From Acidobacteriota bacterium (GTDB taxonomy: Bacteria; Acidobacteriota; Thermoanaerobaculia; Multivoradales; Multivoraceae), in assembly GCA_028875725.1 (NCBI GenBank), contig JAPPCR010000005.1, positions 255,501 to 319,500 on the forward strand: 64,000 nucleotides of DNA, given 5' to 3'. Numbering within the stretch: position 1 is the stretch's first letter; each line of letters opens with the position of its first letter. A program made the position numbers and the translations under genes. This document shows, piece by piece, positions 44,473 to 54,105 of the stretch. The notes under the pieces are model-generated. The model did no database searches. It saw only the letters and a list, made by a program, of their open reading frames with translations, and had not been told where the DNA came from.

Positions 44473-45849
44473 TCAGGCCAGCTCTTCCAGCAAACCCGCT
44501 TCGCACAGCGCGTCGGCCGCCTCGCCGACGACGCCCGGCGGCAACCCCGAACGTTCCGCGATGTCGTCCAGGGAGTGCTCGCCGTCGCTCTGGTTGAGCA
44601 CCCACAGCATCGCGATCTCGAACTCCCTGCGGCCGCCGCCGCCGAGGCCGCCGTAGAGGCCGCGGCGGCCGAGCTGGGGTTCGCCGAAAGGCTCGAGGTT
44701 GCGGTAGCGGCGGCCGCCGGCGCTTTTCTGGCCGCCTTCGGCGGCGGCCGGCGGCGACGGCGGCGCATCCGGTCCTTCCTCCAGTACGGCGGCGGTCGCC
44801 AGGTACGCAGCGAGCGAGCCGGTGAGGGCTTCCGGGCCGATGAAGTCCAGGTCGTCCGCGGAGGTGTGGTACTCGGGGTAGCGTCCCCAGGGGGTGCGGG
44901 TCAGCACGCCGACTGGCAGGTCGAAGCCCGGTGAGCAGTACTGGCGCTCGTCGTAGCCGAAGGGGAAGAAGTCCTCGGTGACAAGCTCCTCGCCGAGGTC
45001 GGCCAGGGCGGCGGCCACGGCGCGGTCGACCTCGCGGTCGCCATGGCGGCTCTTCTTGTAGTGGAAGGCGCCGGTATCGCCCAGGTTGGCGGCGATCAGG
45101 CCGTGCCGGAAGGTCTCCAGCCGCTCACGGTTCCGGGCCAGCCAGGCGATCGCACCGATGCCTCCCGGGGCGAACAGGAAGCGGTAGCTGTAGCGGCGTT
45201 CCGGAACCCGGGCGAGGACCTCGGCCAGGTGGACGGCGACGGCGATCCCGGAGAGGTTGTCGTTGGCGAGCTGGGGATGGCAGACGTGGCTCGAGACGAG
45301 GACCTCTTCGGCGGTCGCGCCGGGCAGCAGGCACTCGCCCCAGGTCATCGAGCCGTCCTCGAGCGAGGCATCGATGAAGACCTCGTACTCGCTGTCGGGC
45401 AGCGACTCGAACAGGCGATGGGGCAGGCAGAAGCCCCAGGTTTCCTCGTAGTAGGAGGTGCGGTACGGGATCAGGTCCGGCTGTTCCGGCAGGCTGTGGA
45501 GATGCGGCCGCAACTCGTCGAGCGTCACCTTGCGGTGAACCGGCGCGCTGTAGCCGACCAGGTGGAGGTTGTGGTCGGCGAAGTCGACGACCTTTCGGCC
45601 CGAGGGATCGCGGATCCACGCCTCGCGCGGGTTCCACTCCCGCGGCACGGTCCAGTCGAGGACCGATGTGCCGGTGGGAAGCTCGTGGAGTTCGAGGGGA
45701 ATCCGGCTCCCTATCCGGTCCAGCGTCGCGCGGACGCCATCGCCGGTGAGGCTGCGGGGGATGGCGTAGAGCTCCGTGGCCAGATCCATCATCGACTGGC
45801 CGGCGGCGGCACGGTCGAGGGCGGCGAGCGCCTGCCGGACGGTGGACAT
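44473..45849 (-). CDS. DUF4910 aminopeptidase-like protein with C-terminal winged helix
   Basis: 458 residues from ATG at 45849. N-terminal DUF2172-like region (LYAIPRSLTGDGVRATLDRI), then an M28-like fold with SSHVCHPQLANDNLSGIA and YHTSADDLDF as putative zinc ligands. A Pro/Ala/Gly linker leads to a winged helix (FEIAMLWVLNQSDGEHSLDDI). Members are cytoplasmic and often lie in polysaccharide or secondary-metabolite clusters. Their substrate is unsettled. The linker contains a GCCGCC-GAA-GGCGGC hairpin like hairpin 2 of the interspersed element. Confidence 0.8.
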   Translation of the reverse strand: MSTVRQALAALDRAAAGQSMMDLATELYAIPRSLTGDGVRATLDRIGSRIPLELHELPTGTSVLDWTVPREWNPREAWIRDPSGRKVVDFADHNLHLVGYSAPVHRKVTLDELRPHLHSLPEQPDLIPYRTSYYEETWGFCLPHRLFESLPDSEYEVFIDASLEDGSMTWGECLLPGATAEEVLVSSHVCHPQLANDNLSGIAVAVHLAEVLARVPERRYSYRFLFAPGGIGAIAWLARNRERLETFRHGLIAANLGDTGAFHYKKSRHGDREVDRAVAAALADLGEELVTEDFFPFGYDERQYCSPGFDLPVGVLTRTPWGRYPEYHTSADDLDFIGPEALTGSLAAYLATAAVLEEGPDAPPSPPAAAEGGQKSAGGRRYRNLEPFGEPQLGRRGLYGGLGGGGRREFEIAMLWVLNQSDGEHSLDDIAERSGLPPGVVGEAADALCEAGLLEELA

Positions 45850-45872
45850 GGGCCCATTCTGCGCGAGACGCG

Positions 45873-47696
45873 CTACAGGTACCCCATCGCCTTCAGGCGC
45901 TCGATCTCCTGGCGCGTCCGCTCGACGTCCGTGCCGCCGACTGTGTCGACGGGCTCCCAAGCGTTGCGGTAGGTCGCAACCCGGCGAGCCGGGCCCGGAT
46001 CCGGCGGCGTCTCGAACGCCCCCTCCAGCACCCTGCCCTCGGCGTCCTCCGGGACAGGCAACCCGAGCAGGGCCAGCACGGTCGGGAAGATGTCGAATAC
46101 GTGGCTGCTTTCCAGCCGATGGCCGCGGCGGATGCCGGGGCCGTACAGCAACAGGACGCCGTCCGGACCGTGCCGATGCTGGGTGTACAGCCGGTGGACG
46201 AAGGTCGGTGATTGGCCGTGGTCCGAGGCGACGACGAAGATCGTCTCCGGCCCCAGGGCCTGGCGCAGTTCGCCGACCAGGCCGTCGATCTGCCGGTAGA
46301 CATCGGCCACGGCCTCTCCGTGCTCCTCGATACCGGCCCGGGAGACGAACGGGAACAGCTCCGGCTCGGCCCAACGCCAGCGCTGGTGGGAGACGGTGTC
46401 CGGTTCATGGGTGTTGAGGTTGAGGAAGCGCGGCGGCGGCAGGCCCTGCCCGGCGCGGTGCTCCAGCAGGGTGAGCACGGCCCGGTGCTGCCAGTCGAGG
46501 TCCGGCCGGCCGGCGGCCGCATCCAGAACCTCCTGAGGCACGTCGGGCGGCTGGGCGAACCACTCGAGCGTCGCGTCCGCGCCGCCGGAAGCCGCCAGTG
46601 CGTCGTTCAGGCCGTAGCCGAGCATCCGGCTCGACGGCTCGAGCATCCGCTGAGCCGGGAACGAGTAGAAGTAGCCGTCGACGACGACCGTCGGCAGGCC
46701 GGCCCGGTCCGTGATCTCCCAGATCGGCGGCGACGGCAGGTCGAGCCGGTTGACGAAACGCCGCGAAACCACCGGCACCCGGGCCACCAGGTCGACCAGC
46801 TCCTTGAAACTCGTCCGGTGGACAGGAAACAGGCCGGCGCCCGAACCGGGAAAGCGGATCCGGTAGAAGTCGTGGACGCCGTGGCGCCGTGGCGACTCGC
46901 CGGTGTAGATCGACGCCCAGATCACGGCGGAGTTCGCGTCGCTGATCGTCCCGAGCCGGCTCGACGTACCTTCGCGGACGAACTCCGCCATGTGCGGCAA
47001 CTCGCCGGCGTCGATCAGCTTGTCGAGCATGTCGGGGTCCACACCGTCGAAGCCGAGCAGGGCCACCGGCGGTCCTTCGCCGGCGACCAGCGCCGTCGGG
47101 TCGAAGGACGCCGCCCTTTCCTCCGGAACGAGCCGGAACGCGACCGGCAGCGCCACGTGGGCCGCGACCAGGGCGATCGCGAGCCCGACCACGAGTCGCG
47201 GCAGTCGACCGGAGGCGGAAAGACCGACGAGCCGAGCCGCCAGCGCCCAGGTGACGATCCAGATGGCGGCGCCTGACAGGGTGCAGGCCACGGCAAGAAA
47301 CAGCGCCATGCCCCGGACGCCGGCCGGCGTGAACCAGGGGACCTGCCCATAGGTCAGACCGTAGAAGAGGACGAGCTCGAAGAAGACGACATTGAAGAGG
47401 CAGGCCGCGACCGTGGCCGGGTTCCCGGCGGGCCCGCGGCGCAGGCGGGCCAGCAGGCGAAGCAGCAGCCCGAGGCCGCCGAAGGCGGCGCCAGCCCAGG
47501 CCCCGTAAAGCAGCGCGAAGAGCAGCAGCGCGGCGATTCCCACAACCGCGCTGTCCGTCCGGTTGTGCACCAGGTGCGCCAGCGAGATCGGGCCGCCGAA
47601 CAGCAGCGCGCCGAACAACAGTCCGGCCTTCAGGTCGCGGCCGCAGGCGGCCAGCAACGCGCGAACGTAAGGAGCGGCGCCAGCAGGTTCGGCCAC
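45873..47696 (-). CDS. Membrane-anchored type I phosphodiesterase/alkaline phosphatase superfamily protein
   Basis: 607 residues from GTG at 47696. About five membrane helices in the first 180 residues, then a phosphodiesterase domain: LLGFDGVDPDMLDKL (metal Asp), loop SDANSAVIWASIYTGESP with Ser/Asn region, NLNTHEPDTVSH, and VVASDHGQSP. It probably hydrolyses a phosphodiester or phosphate group at the outer face of the membrane. It neighbours the DUF4910 gene 23 bp away on the same strand. Confidence 0.8.
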   Translation of the reverse strand: MAEPAGAAPYVRALLAACGRDLKAGLLFGALLFGGPISLAHLVHNRTDSAVVGIAALLLFALLYGAWAGAAFGGLGLLLRLLARLRRGPAGNPATVAACLFNVVFFELVLFYGLTYGQVPWFTPAGVRGMALFLAVACTLSGAAIWIVTWALAARLVGLSASGRLPRLVVGLAIALVAAHVALPVAFRLVPEERAASFDPTALVAGEGPPVALLGFDGVDPDMLDKLIDAGELPHMAEFVREGTSSRLGTISDANSAVIWASIYTGESPRRHGVHDFYRIRFPGSGAGLFPVHRTSFKELVDLVARVPVVSRRFVNRLDLPSPPIWEITDRAGLPTVVVDGYFYSFPAQRMLEPSSRMLGYGLNDALAASGGADATLEWFAQPPDVPQEVLDAAAGRPDLDWQHRAVLTLLEHRAGQGLPPPRFLNLNTHEPDTVSHQRWRWAEPELFPFVSRAGIEEHGEAVADVYRQIDGLVGELRQALGPETIFVVASDHGQSPTFVHRLYTQHRHGPDGVLLLYGPGIRRGHRLESSHVFDIFPTVLALLGLPVPEDAEGRVLEGAFETPPDPGPARRVATYRNAWEPVDTVGGTDVERTRQEIERLKAMGYL

Positions 47697-47788
47697 GGGC
47701 CAGGATGATACGGCAGCGCTGGTAGGGTCGCGCTCCCCGCGTCACCGCGATGCGGGCCGAACCGCGAGTTTGCTTTAGGGAACCGGAC

Positions 47789-49135
47789 GTGGCGAACGTA
47801 GTCGTCGTCGGCATGCAGTGGGGCGACGAGGGCAAGGGGAAGATCATCGATCTCCTCTGTCCCGCCTTCGATGCCGTGGTGCGCTTCCAGGGCGGCAACA
47901 ACGCCGGCCACACGGTGAAGTTCGGCAGCGGCGAGGGCGACGAGCACTTCGCGCTGCACCTGATCCCCTCCGGCATCCTGCACGAGGGAGTGGCCTGCTA
48001 CCTCGGCAACGGCATGGTGATCGACCCGGACGCCTTCCTGGGCGAGGTCGACCAACTGGAGCAGCGCGGGATTCGTACCGCCGGGCGGCTCAGGATCTCC
48101 GACCGCGCCCACGCCCTGACGCCCGTCCACGTCGCCCTCGACCGAGTGCGCGAAGAGGCGCGCGGCGCGGACCGGATCGGCACGACCGCCAAGGGCATCG
48201 GCCCCGCGTACGAGAGCAAGATCGGCCGCACCGGCATCCGTTTGGCCGAGCTCGTCGCCGGCCGCGAGGCGATGATGAACCGGCAGATCGTGCGCGTGGC
48301 GGACTTCGAGCGCCCGGCAGCGGAGGGCGCCGAGCTGGACCCCGGAGCCGCCGCGGCCGACTTCACCCGCTGGGCGGAACGCCTGTCTCCCTACCTCTGC
48401 GACCTCCCGGTCGAACTGGACGGTCTGATCCGGAGTGGCGGCACCGTGCTGTTCGAGGGCGCGCAGGGCGCGCTGCTCGATGTCGACCATGGCACCTACC
48501 CCTACGTCACGAGCTCGAACTCGACGACCGGCGGCGCCGCGACCGGCAGCGGCGTGCCGCCGACCGCGATCGATGGCGCGATCGGAGTGGTCAAGGCGTA
48601 CACGACCCGGGTTGGCGAGGGGCCGATGCCCACCGAGCTGGTCGACGGCGTCGGCCTCCACCTGCGGGACCGCGGCCACGAGTTCGGCACGACGACCGGC
48701 CGGCCGCGCCGCTGCGGCTGGCTCGACCTGGTCGTCCTGCGGCACGCCTCCCGGGTCAACGGCGCCCGTAGTCTGGCGCTCACGAAGATCGACGTGCTGG
48801 ACGAACTCGACGAGCTCCAGGTCTGCGTCGCCTACCGCATCGGCGGCGAAGTGGTGCGCAACCTGCCGGCGGTCACCGACCGCCTGGAAGCCGCCGAGCC
48901 GATCTACCGCGCCTTCCCCGGCTGGAAGCAGGACACGCGCGGCGTGCTCGACCGGCGCGACCTGCCTCAGGCTGCCCTCGACTACGTCGACTTCCTGGAG
49001 CAGGAGCTCGACGCCAGCGCGGATCTGATCTCTTCCGGCCCGCGGCGTGAGGAGACGGTCGTCAGCGGTGGCTCAAGCCTCGAGGAGTGGCTGGGGGAAC
49101 GGTTGCCGGCGGTGCGAGCGGCCGTCAACGAGTAG
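47789..49135 (+). CDS. purA: Adenylosuccinate synthetase
   Basis: 448 residues from a GTG at 47789; the ATG at 47750 would add an unrelated 13-residue leader. VVGMQWGDEGKGKIIDLL, QGGNNAGHTV, GTTAKGIGPAYE, FEGAQGALLDVDHGTYP and TTTGRPRRCGW are the expected active-site loops. It joins IMP and aspartate with GTP in AMP synthesis. With purH it places two late purine genes in the window, but not in one operon. Confidence 0.97.
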   Translation: MANVVVVGMQWGDEGKGKIIDLLCPAFDAVVRFQGGNNAGHTVKFGSGEGDEHFALHLIPSGILHEGVACYLGNGMVIDPDAFLGEVDQLEQRGIRTAGRLRISDRAHALTPVHVALDRVREEARGADRIGTTAKGIGPAYESKIGRTGIRLAELVAGREAMMNRQIVRVADFERPAAEGAELDPGAAAADFTRWAERLSPYLCDLPVELDGLIRSGGTVLFEGAQGALLDVDHGTYPYVTSSNSTTGGAATGSGVPPTAIDGAIGVVKAYTTRVGEGPMPTELVDGVGLHLRDRGHEFGTTTGRPRRCGWLDLVVLRHASRVNGARSLALTKIDVLDELDELQVCVAYRIGGEVVRNLPAVTDRLEAAEPIYRAFPGWKQDTRGVLDRRDLPQAALDYVDFLEQELDASADLISSGPRREETVVSGGSSLEEWLGERLPAVRAAVNE

Positions 49136-49151
49136 AGCCGTATACTGCGCC

Positions 49152-49227
49152 GGGCCGTTAGCTCAGTTGGTAGAGCAGTGGACTTTTAATCCAAGGGTCG
49201 GGGGTTCGATCCCCTCACGGCCCACCA
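49152..49227 (+). tRNA. tRNA-Lys (TTT), CCA encoded
   Basis: Acceptor GGGCCGT/ACGGCCC, discriminator A, CCA 49225-49227, D arm GCTCAGTTGGTAGAGC, anticodon loop CTTTTAA (anticodon TTT), T loop TTCGATC. The outer anticodon-stem pair is G-A as written. The 3' end overlaps the stop codon of the convergent PepSY gene. Confidence 0.95.
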
Positions 49228-50507
49228 GACGGTTCGCCGGGTGGAGCCAGCAGGCTCGTTCCCGACGCGACCAGGCGCCGCCCCGGAAGCGAACCGCCCG
49301 CCGGTTCGCCGCGCTGCCCGTTCCGTTCGCGCTGCCGGGCCCGGCGCCGCACGCCCAGCGCCCAGATGACGACGCCGGTGACGGACAGCACCGCCGTGAC
49401 GATGCCGGCCAGGAAGACGATGATGCGCCCGGGGAGGCCGAGAATCTGGCCGCTGTGGATGGGGAACTGCAGGCGGTAGATCACGTCCGCGGCGCTGCCC
49501 TCCAGCGGCACGCTGTCGCCGATCAGGGCGCCGTCGTGGCCGTCGACGTAGAGAATCGGCGACCCCAGGCCGGACCGGATGCCCTCGAAGGGCTCAAAGT
49601 AGACGATGTAGTAGGCCTGCGAAGGCACGACGCCTACCCGGCTCAACCCGGCCGGCCAGCCGCGGCGCGAGGCCTCGACGGAGGCCAGGTCGATCGCCCG
49701 GTCGAAGCCGATCAGATCCCTGCCCCAGTCTTCCCGCGCCAGGACCTCGCGCGTCTCGAAGGGGTACGGCTTCGGCTTCGAGAACACCTCGACCACCGGC
49801 CGGAAGACCTCGCGACTCAGGTTGAAGTACACGCCGCTGACCGCGAGGAGGAACAGGACGCCCCAAAGCCACAGGCCGCTCGCGCGGTGCGTGTCGTAGT
49901 TCGCGCGCTCGCCGCCGGCATCCGTCTTGACAACCCACGACTTCTTCCAGCGCGACCAGAACGGGCGGCGCCGCGGCAGCGTCAGGTAGAAGCCGATCAG
50001 GCAGTCGAAGGCCCACAGCAGCGAGATGCCGCCGAGAAACCAGACCCCGATGCGCCCCGGCGCGTGGAGCGTGTAGTGAAGGCGGTAGATGAAGGGCATG
50101 AGCTCCGCGCGCCCGAAACAGCAGGCTCCCCGGTCACGGGTCCCGAGGACCTCGCCCGACGCCGGATCCGCCCAAACCTGGTCGAAGCCGAGTTCGGCGG
50201 CGTAGTCCAGGTCGGCGGCGAGTGCCGGGGCCTTCGGCTGCACATAGGCACGCGCGGCGTGTCCGCTGTCGCCGGGCAGCGTCACGTTCGTCACCCGGAT
50301 CCGGTCGTCCCAGGCCTCGATGCGCGAGACGAGCTCGGACGCCGGCAGCGCCGTACGCCCCGGCGGCACGTGCATCAGATCGGGATTCAGCCAGGCGTCG
50401 ATCTCCTCGTAGAACGCGAGCGCGCTCCCGGTCAGACCGACGATCACGAGAAAGACCGCCAGCGTGAGTCCGGCGTAGCGATGCAACTTGCGGGCGAATC
50501 GGCGCAT
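49215..50507 (-). CDS. PepSY-associated membrane protein
   Basis: 430 residues from ATG at 50507 (MRRFARKLHRYAGLTLAVF). Four membrane helices: near residues 12-32, about 150-170, about 205-225, and about 370-392. A PepSY-type periplasmic domain lies between them (ASGEVLGTRDRGACCFGRAE). Families of this kind often act in ferric-siderophore reduction or uptake, but no TonB receptor is adjacent. The stop lies inside the tRNA-Lys acceptor stem on the opposite strand. Confidence 0.82.
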   Translation of the reverse strand: MRRFARKLHRYAGLTLAVFLVIVGLTGSALAFYEEIDAWLNPDLMHVPPGRTALPASELVSRIEAWDDRIRVTNVTLPGDSGHAARAYVQPKAPALAADLDYAAELGFDQVWADPASGEVLGTRDRGACCFGRAELMPFIYRLHYTLHAPGRIGVWFLGGISLLWAFDCLIGFYLTLPRRRPFWSRWKKSWVVKTDAGGERANYDTHRASGLWLWGVLFLLAVSGVYFNLSREVFRPVVEVFSKPKPYPFETREVLAREDWGRDLIGFDRAIDLASVEASRRGWPAGLSRVGVVPSQAYYIVYFEPFEGIRSGLGSPILYVDGHDGALIGDSVPLEGSAADVIYRLQFPIHSGQILGLPGRIIVFLAGIVTAVLSVTGVVIWALGVRRRARQRERNGQRGEPAGGSLPGRRLVASGTSLLAPPGEPSGGP

Positions 50508-50578
50508 CGGAAGGGGGATAGTGGATCGAATCGGTACTCTTTTGTCAATGCCGACTCGGCCCACCTCTGATGTCGGCG

Positions 50579-52618
50579 CTAGCGCGGTGCGTAGTACCAG
50601 ATCGGCGACGACCAGGCGCGTTCCTGGATCGTCGGCGGGACCCCGCCCCTGGGTTCCACGCCCGCCCGCAGCGCGTCCCAGGTGGTCCAGCGGCAGGTCG
50701 GGTTCTCGAGCACCCGCACGTAATAGACGGCGTCGGCACCCGGGTCGAAGTCCGGGTCCTCCCAGACCGTGGCCAGTTCGCCGGCGCCCAGGTCGTCGCT
50801 GAAGGAGCAGTCCGAGAGATCGACCGTCGCCCCGTTGTCCGGACAGCGACGGGTCTCCGGATCGACCGCTCCGCCATCGGCACAGGCCACGTCGTAGACC
50901 TGCTCGCGGATCTCCTTGCGGTAGCCGCTGTCGTACCAGCCCTTGACGACCTGGAGGCGCTGGAGCGGCGCGCTGAGCCGGTCCCGCTGGGCCCAGACCA
51001 GGAAGCGGGGGGCCGCGGCGCTGTCGGCGACCAGGTCGCCGCCCATCGGCACGCCGCCGGCGTAGGCCTGGTCGATCAGGTCCGGACTCGCCGGATCGAG
51101 ACCGCCGTAGTCGAAGCCACCGAAGAAGCGGAGTCGGATGCGGGTACCGGACGTGGCGTAGGCCTCCTTTCGGCGCAGCGACTGGAAGATAGCGTCCCGG
51201 GTGTTCTCCTCGGCCCAGACGGCGGCGAGGCCGGAGGCCGAGAACTGCGCGCGCCGCATGCCGAAGTACGGTCCCAGCGTGTCGTCGACCACGTCGCCGA
51301 ACGCCTGCTCGGCGGGCGACAGGCGGGCGATGTAGTCCAGCCGCTCCCGGGAGACCGGGACCGAGCCCCGGTTCTCCGCCGTTCCCGAGACCGGCGACGA
51401 CCCGAAGGTGTTCGACTCGTCGAAGGAGGGCGCGCCGTTGTGGGTGTCGCTCGAACCGATGAAACCGATCTTGAACGGGTTGCCGCGACCCTCCTGCTCC
51501 AGCGCGAGGCCGCTGACCAGGGCTTGCCGCGCATAGCTCCCGCTCGGATCGCTGTGGGCGCTGATCTTGCCCTTGCGGGTGTTCAGGATCTCGAAGTCGG
51601 CCCACTCGTCGTCCGGCGAGAGCCGGGGGTGGGTCTCGGACGTGCCCTTGACCTGGGTCAGTTCGACCAGCGGCTCGTTGCGCATCCGCTGCTCGGCGAA
51701 AGCGTTGTCGACCGCGCGGCCGTCCGAGTACTTGAGCCGGAACACCTGGCCGTGGGACTGGTTCGAGTTGTGCGGGATCGCCAGGCTGTCGACGCCCTGT
51801 TCGCGCAGCCGGTCCATCCAGTTCCAGAGCTGCTCGGGCTCGTGCGAGTCGATCCGCGTGAACGGCCGGGCCGGCGCCTCCGACCCCTCGAAGATGACGT
51901 TGCGGTGGTATGCCGCCGACTCGGGCGCCGGCGTCGACGAGGTCCACTCGTAGGCGATGAACGTCGTGAAGTTGCCCGGGTCGTTGTGGCGTTCCGCGGC
52001 GAGGATCGAATCCTCCCAGGCCGTGCGGTGGCCCTCGTCGTCGAAGGAGGCGTACTGCACCTGCGGGTGGTTGGCCATCCGCGCCCGCTGCCCCCTCAGG
52101 AAGCCGCCGTCGGTACGCATCTGGCTTCCGAAGCGCTGCCGGAACAGGACCGAGCGCATCTGCACTGAGTACGGATGCCGGTTGTCCCCCTCGTTCACGC
52201 CGTGGAAGGCCTCCGCGCCGGGAACCTGGCCCACGCGAGTCGACGGGTCGGCCCACAGCGGCACCACTCCCAGGAAGAACCCGTGGTCCGAGACGGCGAG
52301 GAAGTCCAGCGGCTCGCGGAGCTTCATCTCGTCGCCGAAGGTGTTCTCGATCGCCTCGCCTTTGGCGAAGCGGTAGCTCCCATCGGGCGAGACCTCGGCG
52401 CCGAGCAGGTAGGCGTCGAAGGAGTACCGGGTGTGAACGTGGACATCGCCGAAGTAGACGTTGCGCTGCTCGTTGTAGCCCTCCGTGCGCGACGCCGGCG
52501 CGGGGGCCTCGGCGTAGTCGTTGACCGACAACGACGTGTCGGTACAGCCGAGGACGGTGAGGCTCAGGATGACGGTCGCGGCCGAGAGCTTCGGGAAGAT
52601 CGTTCGAGGCTTTGACAT
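50579..52618 (-). CDS. DUF3604 lipoprotein (PHP-like metal-dependent hydrolase fold)
   Basis: 679 residues from ATG at 52618, with GGGGAG six bases upstream. Lipobox LTVLGC (Cys25). GDVHVHTRYSFDAYL and VSDHGFFLG resemble PHP-type metal-binding motifs, and EWTSSTPAPESAAYHRNVIF and SDTHNGAPSFDE occur in DUF3604. Catalytic role is not established. It may be an exported hydrolase, consistent with the surrounding sulfatase and esterase genes. Confidence 0.82.
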   Translation of the reverse strand: MSKPRTIFPKLSAATVILSLTVLGCTDTSLSVNDYAEAPAPASRTEGYNEQRNVYFGDVHVHTRYSFDAYLLGAEVSPDGSYRFAKGEAIENTFGDEMKLREPLDFLAVSDHGFFLGVVPLWADPSTRVGQVPGAEAFHGVNEGDNRHPYSVQMRSVLFRQRFGSQMRTDGGFLRGQRARMANHPQVQYASFDDEGHRTAWEDSILAAERHNDPGNFTTFIAYEWTSSTPAPESAAYHRNVIFEGSEAPARPFTRIDSHEPEQLWNWMDRLREQGVDSLAIPHNSNQSHGQVFRLKYSDGRAVDNAFAEQRMRNEPLVELTQVKGTSETHPRLSPDDEWADFEILNTRKGKISAHSDPSGSYARQALVSGLALEQEGRGNPFKIGFIGSSDTHNGAPSFDESNTFGSSPVSGTAENRGSVPVSRERLDYIARLSPAEQAFGDVVDDTLGPYFGMRRAQFSASGLAAVWAEENTRDAIFQSLRRKEAYATSGTRIRLRFFGGFDYGGLDPASPDLIDQAYAGGVPMGGDLVADSAAAPRFLVWAQRDRLSAPLQRLQVVKGWYDSGYRKEIREQVYDVACADGGAVDPETRRCPDNGATVDLSDCSFSDDLGAGELATVWEDPDFDPGADAVYYVRVLENPTCRWTTWDALRAGVEPRGGVPPTIQERAWSSPIWYYAPR

Positions 52619-52657
52619 GGGCATCTCCCCAGAGTAGCGCGCCATAGGATCGACACC

Positions 52658-54034
52658 ATGCGAAACCGATCGACTGCGTGGCTCGTCTTTCTCGCCGCTC
52701 TCACATCGCTGTCAGTGCCGGCGGCGGCCGACGGCGACGACCGCGGCGCCCTGCTCGACCGGATCGACGGATTGGTCACGGAGTCGATGGAGGCCACGCA
52801 GACGCCCGGCATCTCGGTCGCGGTCCAGCACCGCGGCGAGCTGATCCTGGCCCGCGGCTACGGCCTGGCCGATGTAGAGAACGGGGTGCCCGCAACCGAA
52901 CACACCGTCTACCGGATCGGTTCCGTCACCAAGCAGTTCACGGCGGCGGCGGTGATGAAACTGGTCGAGGACGGGAAGGTCGCCCTGGACGACCCGATGA
53001 CGAAGTACTTCCCCGACTACCCGGTCGGCGAGTTCCACATCACGGCAGGCCAGTTGCTCGATCACACGAGCGGCATCAAGGGCTACACCGAAATGCCGGC
53101 GTTCTGGGAGCAGGGCCGGCTCGACCTCTCCCACGAACAGATGATCGAGCTGTTCTCGGCCGAGCCCTACGAGTTCGAGCCGGGGGACCGCTACCAGTAC
53201 AACAACTCCGGCTACTACCTGGCGGGTCTGCTGGTCGAGAAGGCGAGCGGCAAGTCGTACGCGGAGTACCTCGAGGAGACGTTCTTCCGGCCGCTCGGGA
53301 TGCGGGAGTCGCACTACCTCTACAACGACCCGATCGTGCCCAATCGCGCCGAGGGCTACCGGGTCGAGGACGGTGTCCTGCTGAACGACGAGCCGCTGTC
53401 CATGCACCTGCCGTTCGCCGCCGGAGCACTGGGCTCCAGCGTCCTCGACCTGGTGCGCTGGATCGTGGCGCTCGGCACCGGCGAGGTCGTCGGGCCGGAC
53501 GGGCTCGAGGCGATGACGACCCGGCGACGCCTGCCCGGCGGCGACGAGATCGGCTACGGCCTCGGCCTGTTCGTCGGCGAGATGGCCGGCCGCCCCAAGA
53601 TCGAGCACGGCGGCGGCATCAACGGCTTCCTCAGCCAGCTCTCCTGGTATCCGGACGACGACCTGATCGTCACGGTTCTCGCCAACTGCAACTGCGGCGA
53701 ACCCGGCCCTCTGGAGGCCCGCATCGCGAGGGCCGTGCTCGGCGTGGCCGAGCCGGACCATTCCGCCGTGGACCTGGACGAGGACGAGTTGACGCGTTAT
53801 GCCGGCATCTACGACTTCGGGCGGAGCCCGCTACCCGTCGCGGTGAAGGACGGCGTTCTGCTCATCGCCGGGCGAGAGACCCTGCCGATTGGTGACCACC
53901 GCTTCGCCGGCACCCGCGACAAGGAGCAGATCGCGATCTTCGAGGTCGATTCAGAGACGGGCGTAGCCACCCACCTGCGCCTCGAGCGCTGGGGCCAGGT
54001 GCAGCGCGGCAAACGCGCCGGCACCGATCCCTAG
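52658..54034 (+). CDS. Beta-lactamase-family (class C-like) serine hydrolase
   Basis: 458 residues. Signal peptide MRNRSTAWLVFLAALTSLSVPAAA. SxxK motif in GSVTKQFTAAAV (about residue 89), YxN-type motif in YQYNNSGYYLAG, and HGGG in IEHGGGINGF. Family members include esterases, D-aminopeptidases and penicillin-binding-like enzymes; resistance should not be assumed. A C-terminal small beta domain follows residue 370. Divergent from the DUF3604 gene with a 39-bp gap. Confidence 0.88.
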   Translation: MRNRSTAWLVFLAALTSLSVPAAADGDDRGALLDRIDGLVTESMEATQTPGISVAVQHRGELILARGYGLADVENGVPATEHTVYRIGSVTKQFTAAAVMKLVEDGKVALDDPMTKYFPDYPVGEFHITAGQLLDHTSGIKGYTEMPAFWEQGRLDLSHEQMIELFSAEPYEFEPGDRYQYNNSGYYLAGLLVEKASGKSYAEYLEETFFRPLGMRESHYLYNDPIVPNRAEGYRVEDGVLLNDEPLSMHLPFAAGALGSSVLDLVRWIVALGTGEVVGPDGLEAMTTRRRLPGGDEIGYGLGLFVGEMAGRPKIEHGGGINGFLSQLSWYPDDDLIVTVLANCNCGEPGPLEARIARAVLGVAEPDHSAVDLDEDELTRYAGIYDFGRSPLPVAVKDGVLLIAGRETLPIGDHRFAGTRDKEQIAIFEVDSETGVATHLRLERWGQVQRGKRAGTDP

Positions 54035-54105
54035 AGGGCGTCTCATCATGTGGGAACGGCTCGCCTGTGCAAAACAGAAACGGACTTCCAATCTGCGCAG
54101 CAGCT

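Noticed and set aside
44735..44765. Possible element remnant in the DUF4910 gene
   Set aside because: Only the hairpin 2 sequence GCCGCC-GAA-GGCGGC is present, in a Pro/Ala/Gly linker of very GC-rich sequence where such palindromes arise easily. No hairpin 1 block.
52658..54034. Antibiotic-resistance beta-lactamase
   Set aside because: The fold and SxxK/YxN-like motifs match the broad serine-hydrolase family. The context is exported catabolic enzymes, and no feature is specific to resistance enzymes.
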